Origin: an uncultured Oscillospiraceae bacterium
GTDB taxonomy: Bacteria > Bacillota > Clostridia > Oscillospirales > Oscillospiraceae
Direction of reading: 5' to 3'
NCBI GenBank assembly: GCA_934572335.1
Contig: CAKTKU010000002.1
Span: forward strand, 124,001-188,000
Length of the DNA: 64,000 nucleotides
Under the pieces are notes generated by a model, which had not been told where the DNA came from, ran no database searches, and was given only the letters and a program-made list of their open reading frames with translations. This document shows, one piece after another, positions 8,102-16,931 of this stretch. Position 1 is the stretch's first letter. Each line of letters starts with the position of its first letter. A program made the position numbers and the translations under genes.

Positions 8102-10072
8102 TTACACCCCTGGCTTTTTGAAGAACACCATGTTTTTAATTTCACCCAGGGATTTATCATTTGGACTATAAAAAAACGCGTCAAAACGCCCATCTTTATC
8201 TACATAGAGCTTGTATGTATACTGTGTGCTTTCAGTCGTTACATTGCAATATACTGTATCATTTGTATATCGGCAGTCATGAACCTCTCCGCAGATATTC
8301 CATCCGCTTTCTTTGTTACGCAGGCCGTTTGAAACTCTGCAATCAACGGCTTCTATAACCCATTCTTTTTCAATCGCAGAATTCTGGATACTTTTTGAAT
8401 ACTGTACGAATCCAACGCCTTTAACATACTCCACTTCTGATTCCGTTATCTGTTCACCGTAATGTCTACGTAAGAATTCCGTTGTCAGCTTGTTATGTAC
8501 CACATATGTATCCGTCCTCTCTATTAATGCCATATTGGGATTATGTATTTGCCTATCTTTAAGTGCGTCCAATTTGTATGGAATATGTGCATCCCACCCA
8601 CCTAAATAAAACAAATTCTCGCAGTATAGTGACGGAAGCACATGCCACATATCAACGGACTCTACCATAGATACTGGCGCATATGTCGGCAGGAAGAAAA
8701 ACAGCTTTTGTTTTTCTTCATTAATATAGTCCAGCACTTCGCGTTCGGTCGTATTTACTGCACCATGCGCTTTTGTTTGCCGCTGCAGTAAAGGCAACGA
8801 TACCGTTATCAGAACGACACATAAAACCGCAGCCGTAAAACCGTAGCTAAGCACTTTTGCATCTATACTGTTTTTGTGCTCTGATTTACGCAGCCGTCCC
8901 CCTACAAGCAAGCAGTAGCATATCATCACACCGTACACTACGGAATTTGATACACGCGCTGGCAGGCGTCCCTTGTATATCAAGTACAACATAAGGAGCA
9001 CCCCGACCGCACCAGGTATTAAAAATGCTCCTAATAGCCATTTTTTATAATTTCGTAGGCTTAGAAGAAAGTATAGTATCGCACACGTAAAAATCATTGT
9101 ACAATTTGTCCAATTTCGTAAAACCAGTTCTCTGAACAAGTACAAGCAGTCCATTGCTTTAATACCTTGTCCGGATTCTATGGTTGCTTTCAGTTTATCC
9201 TCTGTAAATACTTCCGTGTCCTCGGAATACCAATGAAGGAAAACATCCAAATCCGCCTTTGAAAGGTTCTCTCCATTTTCAGAATAATTTCTATACAGGA
9301 TAGCATAATCTTCAATACTGCTGCGCAGTAAATTATACTCCTCATAGCTGCGCTCTTCTTCCGACACGAACAGCCGATCAACTGCAATCCCTGCTAAAAA
9401 CACACATGACGCACAGACTAACATGGTAATCTTGGGCAGCCATTTCCTGATCTCTGGCTGCTTTAGGCTGAAACCCTCTTCAATCATTTTGACAAGTCCA
9501 AAAGATGCCAGCATAGATAAAGCAATAACAACACTTGTACTTCTTATTTGCAAACCCATCAGCATTACAATGCTCCCGATGGTGTATTGAATAGCTGTGC
9601 TTTTTCTTGTTGTGCCGCATTCTGGAAAAATCGCGTCAGCGATCAAGGCGCAGCCGCCAATTGCTGCTATCGCTGCTGTTCGAGTAAAGTTGATTTCTTT
9701 CAGTGATACGTTCCACGTCACGCAGCAAACCGCAAGAGTTATCAGCAGTCCGTAACGGAACGGATATCGCTTTAAAATTACGGTCAAAATCGCTGCTAAT
9801 CCAGCAAATATGCATATATACTGCACAATTGGCCACCAGCTGACTCCAGGGATGTTCATATATAGAAAGTGCACAATATAGCTGCATATTCTGCCTATAA
9901 ACGGTGCATAGGTATTGTTTGCTCTGGATAGCAGCCACGCAAACGTCGGGTCATCATTCGTTTCCCAATAGCAACCACACACGATTGAAATCGCTACCAT
10001 CGTACCCGACAAAAAAGCACTTATTACATACGCATATTTTTTGGTGGGACTTTCTATACTTGACACCTTCAT
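8102..10072 (-). CDS. large polytopic membrane protein, possible GT-C glycosyltransferase
   Basis: A 656-residue protein with roughly ten hydrophobic segments in the first two thirds and a soluble C-terminal domain of about 200 residues. Near the end of the first helix it carries WETNDDPTFAWLL; an acidic pair at the outer mouth of helix 1 is typical of GT-C enzymes that use polyprenyl-phosphate sugars as donors. No closer family is recognised. In this operon it could be the enzyme that attaches the flipped amino sugar to an extracellular polymer. Function is inferred from fold and context. Confidence 0.65.
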   Translation of the reverse strand: MKVSSIESPTKKYAYVISAFLSGTMVAISIVCGCYWETNDDPTFAWLLSRANNTYAPFIGRICSYIVHFLYMNIPGVSWWPIVQYICIFAGLAAILTVILKRYPFRYGLLITLAVCCVTWNVSLKEINFTRTAAIAAIGGCALIADAIFPECGTTRKSTAIQYTIGSIVMLMGLQIRSTSVVIALSMLASFGLVKMIEEGFSLKQPEIRKWLPKITMLVCASCVFLAGIAVDRLFVSEEERSYEEYNLLRSSIEDYAILYRNYSENGENLSKADLDVFLHWYSEDTEVFTEDKLKATIESGQGIKAMDCLYLFRELVLRNWTNCTMIFTCAILYFLLSLRNYKKWLLGAFLIPGAVGVLLMLYLIYKGRLPARVSNSVVYGVMICYCLLVGGRLRKSEHKNSIDAKVLSYGFTAAVLCVVLITVSLPLLQRQTKAHGAVNTTEREVLDYINEEKQKLFFFLPTYAPVSMVESVDMWHVLPSLYCENLFYLGGWDAHIPYKLDALKDRQIHNPNMALIERTDTYVVHNKLTTEFLRRHYGEQITESEVEYVKGVGFVQYSKSIQNSAIEKEWVIEAVDCRVSNGLRNKESGWNICGEVHDCRYTNDTVYCNVTTESTQYTYKLYVDKDGRFDAFFYSPNDKSLGEIKNMVFFKKPGV

Positions 10073-10120
10073 TTTCTAATCTGTACTCCGTCCTCTTGCT
10101 TCCAGATATTATAATGCATA

Positions 10121-11857
10121 TCAGTTAGCATAAGCATTTTTATATACATACATTCTGTATGGAGAATCTACATTCACGTAACTGTTTATAAATACCAGGC
10201 CCAACTCATCACTGTTGGATATACTGGCCAACGAAAACACATATACCCCTCCCATGTCTGTAAACGCTTCTGGGTCTATTCTCATTTCGACCTGAGAGAC
10301 GTCCGTATACCTTTGGGGAAAGAAGTCCAATTCTCTGTTGAAGACATATGCTCGTCCGCCCCAACTCGTAAAGTAATTCTTCTTTTCAGGATTTACCTCC
10401 ATCTCTGGTGCTATTAGTGCCGCAAATTCTTCTTTGTATGCTTGCGGATACATTGACAAGTACCCATCAAGCGTTGCTATTCCATTATAGTTCAGTACTG
10501 CTGGATGATACCCTAGCGCTACAGAGTACTCGCCGTCATATGATATGTCTTCCTTTATCTTGTCAAACAGTTTTTCTGAATAAAATTCTTTCCATGTCAG
10601 CTCATCAGAATATGGATTATTAATCCCCGCAACCTCTCTAACAGCATTCGCGAAATTATGCCTAAAATCATTATACGTTGCCGGAGTCAGCAGCGCAGAT
10701 GATATCGCCGCCACACACAGCACATATGCTAGCGTCTTAAACTTTGCATTGCGCAGTCTGATCATCGCGATGCAGAAAGCCATGCACCATAAAAAGCAAT
10801 TAAACCACAGCGAGCGTGCAAATGAGAAACCGTTAAGCGCAGGGATAACGAACGCCACAGTCTTCTTAAACCATATATATCCGTCCAAGCCATATAACAG
10901 CGCGTTAAAACAGGCCAGTGCTATAATCCAGTTAAAGGGATCCGTTAATATGCATTTCCATTGGCGTTTATTAGCTCTGTTAACATTAGTCGATATGAAA
11001 TATATACCGCACGTAGGAATAATGCATATATACAGTCCCGTTGCTGAATGATACTGTCCAAATATCAGCGCTTTAATAGCAGTTTTTAAAACATACTTCA
11101 AATCGGCACTGTAACCTGCGAATCCACTCTCACCTCTGAGCGTCGGTACACCGGAGAAAAGCACCACATAAAAAAGTCTGTACTCCGCCGCGACAAATCC
11201 CAGTGCGAGCGTCATAAGCGCGAACAGCATTCTCCATGCTGGCTTTTTGTTGACTGCAAAATCGATTATAAAGAACACCAGAATATACCCGCACATGAAT
11301 ATTCCGAACATAAAAAAAGATGAAAGGAACGGGTAAAAGAAGAGCAGTGGAATTAGTTTGGTGTTCTGATCTCTGTATATTTTTATAAAAGCAGTCAGCA
11401 CCAGCGGCAATGAAGCAAATGCGAAACCACAGGTTGGAAAATACGGCATAACACCATACAAAAAGCCGACAAGATACACAATGTTCTTGTTCTTTTTGTA
11501 TGTCTCCTCCGATGCGGTTCTCAGCAAAAGCGCCGCACCGTATATAGACATTATTGTTTTCAGAAAATACGCCGAAAAATATGCCACCGGTGTCGGCAGA
11601 AGCATAAAAAGCGCAGCATATAAATTGAATTCTGTGCCAATATAATCTCTGTCAACGCCGCCTAAAAAAGGTACCTTTGCGTCATGAACGAAAAACAGAT
11701 GATTATCTTTGAGCATCTTGTAGTAAACAACATTGCTGTCAAGATTGTCATGTGTCTGTACATACACTGCCGTACCGTTGATAAGCAAGTATACTATTGA
11801 CACAGCAAAGAATACTCCTATCAGCAAAAGAGACCAGTTATCTCTGACTTTTTTCAT
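10121..11857 (-). CDS. polytopic membrane protein, DUF6044-like
   Basis: A 578-residue membrane protein with about a dozen helices and a C-terminal outer domain. After helix 1 it carries YVQTHDNLDSNVVYYKML, an acidic loop like that of GT-C enzymes. The pattern resembles proteins annotated DUF6044 in Firmicutes (recalled, not searched). It is the first gene of the operon, 86 bases after the predicted transcription start region, with a hairpin-rich leader. With the gene at 8102-10072 it provides two candidate outside-acting glycosyltransferases. Confidence 0.65.
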   Translation of the reverse strand: MKKVRDNWSLLLIGVFFAVSIVYLLINGTAVYVQTHDNLDSNVVYYKMLKDNHLFFVHDAKVPFLGGVDRDYIGTEFNLYAALFMLLPTPVAYFSAYFLKTIMSIYGAALLLRTASEETYKKNKNIVYLVGFLYGVMPYFPTCGFAFASLPLVLTAFIKIYRDQNTKLIPLLFFYPFLSSFFMFGIFMCGYILVFFIIDFAVNKKPAWRMLFALMTLALGFVAAEYRLFYVVLFSGVPTLRGESGFAGYSADLKYVLKTAIKALIFGQYHSATGLYICIIPTCGIYFISTNVNRANKRQWKCILTDPFNWIIALACFNALLYGLDGYIWFKKTVAFVIPALNGFSFARSLWFNCFLWCMAFCIAMIRLRNAKFKTLAYVLCVAAISSALLTPATYNDFRHNFANAVREVAGINNPYSDELTWKEFYSEKLFDKIKEDISYDGEYSVALGYHPAVLNYNGIATLDGYLSMYPQAYKEEFAALIAPEMEVNPEKKNYFTSWGGRAYVFNRELDFFPQRYTDVSQVEMRIDPEAFTDMGGVYVFSLASISNSDELGLVFINSYVNVDSPYRMYVYKNAYAN

Positions 11858-11884
11858 ATGTCATCCTCATAGCATCCAGCAGTT

Positions 11885-11928
11885 TTCATGCTTTTCACAG
11901 AAAAGCATGAATGGGCATATGCCCATTC
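11885..11928. repeat. two overlapping inverted repeats in the operon leader
   Basis: A perfect 12-bp inverted repeat with a 3-base loop (11885-11896 with 11900-11911) overlaps by three bases a perfect 20-bp palindrome (11909-11928). Both lie between the promoter at 11943-11971 and the first gene at 11857, so they are in the mRNA leader and cannot both form fully. No T-tract follows, so they are not simple terminators; an operator or leader control element is possible. Confidence 0.6.
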
Positions 11929-11942
11929 GCACATTTTACAAT

Positions 11943-11971
11943 ATTTTATACTATTTTGTCTGTATTTGCAA
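11943..11971 (-). promoter_or_regulatory. sigma-A promoter of the amino-sugar operon
   Basis: TTGCAA (11966-11971) and TAAAAT (11943-11948) with a 17-base spacer on the minus strand, about 85 bases ahead of the first gene (ATG at 11857). Confidence 0.6.
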
Positions 11972-12045
11972 GGTTTTTTTGCCCAGTTCCACACCGCGTT
12001 TTATCGGTTAGTCAATGATAATTACAGAGTAGGAAAAGAAAAAAT

Positions 12046-12157
12046 GATATTGCGAGGAGACTTCCAGTTGAGCGGACGCATAGGGAACACCTGCCTTTCG
12101 GTTTTGTCTCGTCAACTCAACCTTAACACGGGGGGGCCCACATTCGCTATCCTTTTT
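12046..12157 (+). ncRNA. candidate structured small RNA with terminator-like end
   Basis: This non-coding stretch has a nested pairing pattern on the plus strand. GATA-TT-GCGA (12046-12055) can pair with TCGC-TATC (12144-12151), directly followed by TTTTT. Inside, GTTGAG-CG-GACG can pair with CGTC-AA-CTCAAC, leaving a large two-sided internal loop and a terminal loop. A closing stem, open bubble and apical stem recalls 6S RNA, but 112 bases is short for 6S and I cannot place it in a family. Confidence 0.3.
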
Positions 12158-12233
12158 CTATCTGTCACTCATCATTGTAACTCCTACATTTTTATCTGAT
12201 TTTAACCCCGACAACTATATATACTCCTCTAGC

Positions 12234-12268
12234 CATAAAAATCCACCGTCTTACGACGGTGGATTTTT
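12234..12268 (-). terminator. intrinsic terminator after rpsU
   Basis: Perfect 14-bp stem (12237-12250 with 12255-12268) and 4-base loop. On the minus strand it lies 18 bases after the rpsU stop and ends in TTTTT. Confidence 0.88.
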
Positions 12269-12285
12269 ACGTTAAATTAGTTCGA

Positions 12286-12471
12286 TCAGTAGTAGCGCTT
12301 ATTCTTGTTCTTGCGCGCAGCCTCGGACTTTTTGCGGCGCTTGACGCTGGGGCTCTGATAGTACTCTTTCTTTCTCAGGTCAGCCAGAACGCCGGACTTT
12401 GCACAGCTTCTCTTGAATCTCTTAAGAGCGTTGTCCAAAGACTCGTTTTCCTTGACATATATTTCAGACAT
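12286..12471 (-). CDS. rpsU: 30S ribosomal protein S21
   Basis: A 61-residue, strongly basic protein whose start (SEIYVKENESLDNALKRFKR) and Arg/Lys-rich second half (KKEYYQSPSVKRRKKSEAARK) are those of S21, a small-subunit protein near the mRNA-binding region of the 30S. A GGAGGGAGGG ribosome site precedes the ATG. It stands alone between its own perfect promoter and a terminator, directly downstream of leuS. Confidence 0.97.
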   Translation of the reverse strand: MSEIYVKENESLDNALKRFKRSCAKSGVLADLRKKEYYQSPSVKRRKKSEAARKNKNKRYY

Positions 12472-12539
12472 TTATTTCCCTCCCTCCAGACACGCCTTGC
12501 GGCGCTTCAAGGGCCAACAATCGGCTGTTTAACGTTGGT

Positions 12540-12568
12540 ATTATAACTATTTTTTCGCCGCTTGTCAA
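12540..12568 (-). promoter_or_regulatory. perfect consensus promoter of rpsU
   Basis: TTGACA (12563-12568), 17-base spacer, TATAAT (12540-12545) on the minus strand, starting only a few bases after the leuS stop at 12572. Confidence 0.88.
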
Positions 12569-12571
12569 CAA

Positions 12572-14989
12572 TTACTTGATGATCAGATTTATCAATTTAT
12601 TTTTAACGAGTATCGTCTTGACGAGCTGCTTGCCCTCCATCTGGCGCTTGATCTTCTCGTCCGCCATGGCGGCAGCGAGGATGGTGTCCTCATCCGCGTC
12701 AGTCGCGACGGTGATGGTCGTGCGCAGCTTGCCGTTGACCTGCACCGCCATCTCGCGCTCGGCATCGACGGTCTTGGCGTGGTCAAACTCCGGCCACGGC
12801 ATCTGCATTGCCATCTTGCCGTACTTCGCGGCAAAGCCCTCAAGCTCCCACATCTCCTCAACGATGTGCGGCGCGAACGGGCTGAGCAGCAGGAGAAGCT
12901 GCTCCAGATCGCCCTTGGAGAGACCGTTGGAGTAGAACTCATTGACCATGGTCATCATCGCGGCGATGGCCGTATTCATCTTGAGCTGGTCTATATCCTC
13001 CGTGACCTTCTTGATGGTCTTGTGGATGATCGCTTCGTTCTTCGCGGAGATCGCGGTGTAGTCAGAGGCAATGTCCATAAGTCCCCAGCAGCGGTCGAGG
13101 AAGCGCTTGCAGCCCTTGACGGCCTCGTTCGACCAGATGACCGCCTTCTCAAAGTCGCCGATGAACATGATGTACATGCGCATGGTGTCCGCGCCGTACT
13201 GGTCGACGATGTCATTGGGGTTGACGACGTTGCCGCGGGACTTGGACATCTTGATGCCGCCCTCGCCGAGGATCATGCCGTGCGAGGTGCGCTTGGCATA
13301 GGGCTCGGGCGTGTGGACAACGCCGATGTCATAGAGGAACTTGTGCCAGAAGCGGGAATAGAGCAGGTGCAGCGTGGTGTGCTCCATGCCGCCGTTATAC
13401 CAGTCGACCGGTCCCCAGTAGTCCTCGGCTTCCTTGCTGACGAGCGCGTCGTCGTTGTGCGGGTCCATATAGCGCAGGAAGTACCAGCTCGACCCCGCCC
13501 ACTGGGGCATGGTGTCAGTCTCGCGCTTGGCGGGACCGCCGCAGCACGGGCAGGTGGTGTTGACCCAGTCGGTCATCTTCGACAGCGGGCTCTCGCCGTC
13601 GTCGGTCGGCTCATAGGAATCGACCTTCGGCAGCACGAGGGGCAGCTCGCTCTCCGGCAGAGGCACCCAGCCGCACTTCGGGCAGTTGACGAGAGGTATC
13701 GGCTCGCCCCAGTAGCGCTGGCGGGAGAACACCCAGTCGCGCAGCTTGTAGTTGACCTTTTCATGGCCGATCCCCTGCTCGGTCAGCCATTTCTTCATCA
13801 CGGGGATGGCTTCCTTGACCGTCAGCCCGTCGAGGAAACCGGAGTTGACCATGATGCCGGTATCGTCCTTGAGGGTGAATGCGCCCTTCTCTATATCGCC
13901 GCCCTTGACGACCTCGACGATCTCGCAGCCGAACTTCTTTGCAAACTCCCAGTCGCGGTCGTCGTGCGCGGGAACGGCCATGATGGCACCCGTGCCGTAG
14001 GTGACGAGGACGTAGTCAGAGATGAATATCGGTATCTCCTTGCCGTTGACGGGATTGATCGCGCGCACGCCCTCAAGCTTCACGCCGGTCTTCTCCTTGT
14101 CGAGCTCGGAGCGCTCAAAGTCGGACTTGTGCGCCGCCTCCTCGACGTATGCGGAGACCTCGTCCCAGTTGGTGAGCTTGTCCTGCCACGCCTTGACGTA
14201 CTTGTGCTCCGGCGCGAGGACCATGTACGTTGCGCCGAAGAGCGTGTCAGGGCGGGTGGTGTAGACGACTATATCATCGCCGCAGGTGGTCTTGAACGTG
14301 ACCTCCGCGCCGGTGGAGCGGCCGATCCAGTTGCGCTGCTGGGTCTTGACGCGCTCGATATAATCCACGCCGTCAAGATCGTCGATAAGGCGCTGGGCGT
14401 ACTTGGTGATGGCGAGCATCCACTGGCTCTTCTCCTTGCGGATGACCTCGCTGCCGCAGCGCTCGCACACGCCGTTGACGACCTCTTCATTCGCCAGCAC
14501 GCACTTGCAGCTCGTGCACCAGTTGACGGGCATGGTGGTCTTGTAGGCAAGCCCCTTCTTGAAAAGCTGGAGGAATATCCACTGCGTCCACTTATAATAC
14601 TTGGGGTCGGTGGTGTCGACAACTCTGTCCCAGTCAAAGCCGAAGCCGAGCATCTTGAGCTGGCTTGTGAAGTTGGCGATATTGCGCTCGGTGACGACGG
14701 CGGGGTGGATGTGATTTTTGATCGCGTAGTTCTCCGTGGGCAGACCGAAAGCGTCGAACCCTATCGGGAAGAGGACGTTGTAACCCTGCATGCGCTTTTT
14801 GCGGGCGATGATGTCCATGGCGGTATAGGGTCTGGGATGGCCGACGTGCAGCCCCTGCCCGGATGGGTACGGGAACTCCACAAGCGCGTAGAACTTGGGC
14901 TTGTCGCTGCCGGTGACGGCGGCATATGGCTTGGTCTCATCCCAGCGCTGCTGCCATTTCTTTTCTATTGCGGTAAAATCGTATTTCAT
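12572..14989 (-). CDS. leuS: leucyl-tRNA synthetase
   Basis: An 805-residue class Ia synthetase that charges tRNA-Leu. The HIGH-type motif is in PYPSGQGLHVGHPRPYTA near the start, the CP1 editing domain follows (VVYTTRPDTLFGATYMVLAPEH), and KMSKS is present as GGIKMSKSRGNVV. The anticodon-binding domain closes the protein. The frame is open to 15016, but the ATG at 14989 (MKYDFTAIEKKWQ) has a GAGAGGG site and fits family starts. It is the last gene of the long housekeeping run before rpsU. No T-box leader is seen in the 80 bases upstream. Confidence 0.97.
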   Translation of the reverse strand: MKYDFTAIEKKWQQRWDETKPYAAVTGSDKPKFYALVEFPYPSGQGLHVGHPRPYTAMDIIARKKRMQGYNVLFPIGFDAFGLPTENYAIKNHIHPAVVTERNIANFTSQLKMLGFGFDWDRVVDTTDPKYYKWTQWIFLQLFKKGLAYKTTMPVNWCTSCKCVLANEEVVNGVCERCGSEVIRKEKSQWMLAITKYAQRLIDDLDGVDYIERVKTQQRNWIGRSTGAEVTFKTTCGDDIVVYTTRPDTLFGATYMVLAPEHKYVKAWQDKLTNWDEVSAYVEEAAHKSDFERSELDKEKTGVKLEGVRAINPVNGKEIPIFISDYVLVTYGTGAIMAVPAHDDRDWEFAKKFGCEIVEVVKGGDIEKGAFTLKDDTGIMVNSGFLDGLTVKEAIPVMKKWLTEQGIGHEKVNYKLRDWVFSRQRYWGEPIPLVNCPKCGWVPLPESELPLVLPKVDSYEPTDDGESPLSKMTDWVNTTCPCCGGPAKRETDTMPQWAGSSWYFLRYMDPHNDDALVSKEAEDYWGPVDWYNGGMEHTTLHLLYSRFWHKFLYDIGVVHTPEPYAKRTSHGMILGEGGIKMSKSRGNVVNPNDIVDQYGADTMRMYIMFIGDFEKAVIWSNEAVKGCKRFLDRCWGLMDIASDYTAISAKNEAIIHKTIKKVTEDIDQLKMNTAIAAMMTMVNEFYSNGLSKGDLEQLLLLLSPFAPHIVEEMWELEGFAAKYGKMAMQMPWPEFDHAKTVDAEREMAVQVNGKLRTTITVATDADEDTILAAAMADEKIKRQMEGKQLVKTILVKNKLINLIIK

Positions 14990-15070
14990 TTTTCTGATCC
15001 CTCTCTGGTAAGTCAAATTTAAAATTCAAATTCCGTTTTCGCCCTCACGGTCGGGTGCAGCGCTGTGCGC

Positions 15071-15439
15071 TCACTCAGCCTGAGGGCCGGGAAGGGATGA
15101 GAGAGGCACTTCCTCAGAGTCGCTCCAAAGGCGCTCAAGGTTATAGAACTTGCGCGCCTCGTCCGTGAAAACGTGGACGATGACGCTGCCGAAGTCCATG
15201 AGCACCCAGATGTCGGAGCGCAGACCCTCGCGGCGTATCGGCGGCTCTCCGGCCTCGGAGAGCTTGCGGTCGACCTCGTCGACGAGCGCCTTTATATGCG
15301 TGGACGAGGTGCCGTTGCAGATGACAAAATAGTCCGCAATAACGGTCTGCTCGGCGGTTTTCAGAATTTTGACGTCTCTTGCCTTCTTGTCGTCAAGCGC
15401 CCTTGCGGCAATACCGGCTATTTCAGCGGGAGTAAGCAT
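15071..15439 (-). CDS. rsfS: ribosomal silencing factor RsfS
   Basis: A protein of about 122 residues of the DUF143/RsfS family, which binds ribosomal protein L14 and blocks subunit joining under starvation. Typical stretches are ADYFVICNGTSSTHIKAL and SDIWVLMDFGSVIVHVFT followed by ARKFYNLERLW. The start at 15439 is chosen because an AAGGAGG site lies just before it; a longer frame reaches 15490 without one. It follows nadD-yqeK, the usual neighbour in Firmicutes. Confidence 0.95.
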   Translation of the reverse strand: MLTPAEIAGIAARALDDKKARDVKILKTAEQTVIADYFVICNGTSSTHIKALVDEVDRKLSEAGEPPIRREGLRSDIWVLMDFGSVIVHVFTDEARKFYNLERLWSDSEEVPLSSLPGPQAE

Positions 15440-15462
15440 GCTTTCGTTCCTCCTTGTATTTA

Positions 15463-16626
15463 TCAATGCCCGGCAGTGTACCACTGCCATGCGTCCGCGG
15501 TGTCGCGGTGGGGCTGCACGCCGTGCGCGCGTATATCCTCAAGGCTCATCTCAAGCCCGAGAGCCATGGCGGCGTCCAGATCCTTATACGCGAGCGCCCG
15601 GAGCTTCTCAACGCCGGGGAAGTCGCGCGTAGGCTCAATATAATCCGCCATGTAGATTATCTTTTCCAGCAGCGTCATGTCGGGCTTGCCGGTGGTGTGC
15701 CAGCGGATGGCGGAATACACCGCGTCCGACACGCCGAACTCCGCCCGTGCCAGCGCCGCGCCCGTGATGGCGTGCATCAGCTTTTCATTGGCAAGCTGGT
15801 CTTTATCGCAGATGATACCATATTTATCGCACAATATCAACTGCTCTTCGCGCGTCAGCTTCTTTGTTATATCATGCAGTATGCCCGCCTCGGCGGCGCT
15901 CTCCGCGTCCTCACCGTAGTGCATGGCAAGCTTCACAGCCTCGCTCTCGCACCCTGCCACGTGTGCGACGCGCTTGGGCGTGAGATAGGGCTTGACAGCC
16001 TCGCGCAGCCAGCACAGCTCCGGCATGGCCTCATACCAGCGGTGCTTTATGATCTCGGCATACACCGCGCCATCGAGAAGATCGGACCCAAGCCGCAGGC
16101 GCAGCCACACACGTATCTCGCTGGAGTTCATGGGCAGCGGCGCATGACTGAGAAGCCGCACATTCGCGGAGTACGCCTCCGCGAGGTGATCGCGGTGCGC
16201 GCGCAGAGCATCAAGGTCATCCTCCTCGCGGGAGATGACGGCAAGCGTGCACTCGCCGAGAAGATAGCGGAATTCATACCACTCCTCAAAGCTCAGAAAC
16301 ATGTCCGACCCGACGACGAGGCACAGCTCGTCCTCCGGGTACTGCTTCCGCAGCCCCTGCACGGTGTGGGCGGTGTAGCTTTTGCCCTGACGGCGTATCT
16401 CCATGTCGGAGACCTCCGCCCCCGGAACATCGCGGAACGCAAGACGGCACAGCTCCAGCCGCTCCTCCGCGGTCGGGCAGCCCGGCTCGACCTCCTTGTG
16501 CGGCGGGATATTATCCGGGATAATGAGCAGCTTATCCGGCGCGAGCTCCGCCGCGACGGTTCTCGCCGCCTCCATATGCCCCAGATGCGGCGGGTTGAAG
16601 CTCCCGCCATAGATGGCGATCCTCAT
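15463..16626 (-). CDS. nadD-yqeK: fused nicotinate-nucleotide adenylyltransferase and YqeK HD hydrolase
   Basis: A 387-residue fusion. Residues 1-195 are NadD, with the GGSFNPPHLGH nucleotidyltransferase motif and a SSEIRVWL segment in place of the ISSTxIR motif; it makes nicotinate adenine dinucleotide for NAD synthesis. Residues from about 200 are a YqeK-type HD domain, with KRVAHVAGCE, GILHDITKKL and IRWHTTG metal-binding blocks; YqeK proteins cleave diadenosine tetraphosphate. In Bacillus these are separate adjacent genes. The ATG at 16626 overlaps the yhbY stop and is chosen because MRIAIYGGSF is the conserved NadD start; the frame itself runs on upstream. Confidence 0.93.
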   Translation of the reverse strand: MRIAIYGGSFNPPHLGHMEAARTVAAELAPDKLLIIPDNIPPHKEVEPGCPTAEERLELCRLAFRDVPGAEVSDMEIRRQGKSYTAHTVQGLRKQYPEDELCLVVGSDMFLSFEEWYEFRYLLGECTLAVISREEDDLDALRAHRDHLAEAYSANVRLLSHAPLPMNSSEIRVWLRLRLGSDLLDGAVYAEIIKHRWYEAMPELCWLREAVKPYLTPKRVAHVAGCESEAVKLAMHYGEDAESAAEAGILHDITKKLTREEQLILCDKYGIICDKDQLANEKLMHAITGAALARAEFGVSDAVYSAIRWHTTGKPDMTLLEKIIYMADYIEPTRDFPGVEKLRALAYKDLDAAMALGLEMSLEDIRAHGVQPHRDTADAWQWYTAGH

Positions 16627-16931
16627 TTCTTTCTGTCCTTCACAAGCTCGATCTTCGGCTCCTTGGGGTTGCGCTTGTAGAGCACGAACTTTGTCCCTAT
16701 GACCTGCACCTGCTCGGCGCGGCACGCCTCGCTGAGCGCGTCGCACGCCTCGCGCGCGGTGAGCATGGAGTTTTCCAGCACCTTGCCCTTGACGAGCTCC
16801 CGCGCGCGCAGCGCGGCGTTCACGGATTCGACGACGGCCTCGGTTATGCCGCCCTTGCCTATCTGGATTATCGTGTCCTCATGCATCGCCAGCCCTCTCA
16901 GTTGGGCGCGCTGCTTACTTGTTATCGGCAT
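16623..16931 (-). CDS. yhbY: YhbY-family RNA-binding protein (CRM domain)
   Basis: A 102-residue single CRM domain: TSKQRAQLRGLAM at the start, then IIQIGKGGIT, and the basic loop GTKFVLYKRNPKEPKIEL near the end. Members bind pre-50S particles and aid ribosome assembly. The gene overlaps the end of rdgB and touches nadD-yqeK, so the three are translated as a unit. Confidence 0.93.
   Translation of the reverse strand: MPITSKQRAQLRGLAMHEDTIIQIGKGGITEAVVESVNAALRARELVKGKVLENSMLTAREACDALSEACRAEQVQVIGTKFVLYKRNPKEPKIELVKDRKK

Noticed and set aside
12779..15022. 747-codon plus-strand open frame
   Set aside because: Antisense shadow of leuS, no motifs, no ribosome site.
14990..15070. possible T-box leader before leuS
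   Set aside because: The gap is only about 80 bases, with no AGGGTGGNACCGCG motif and no terminator; too short for a T-box.
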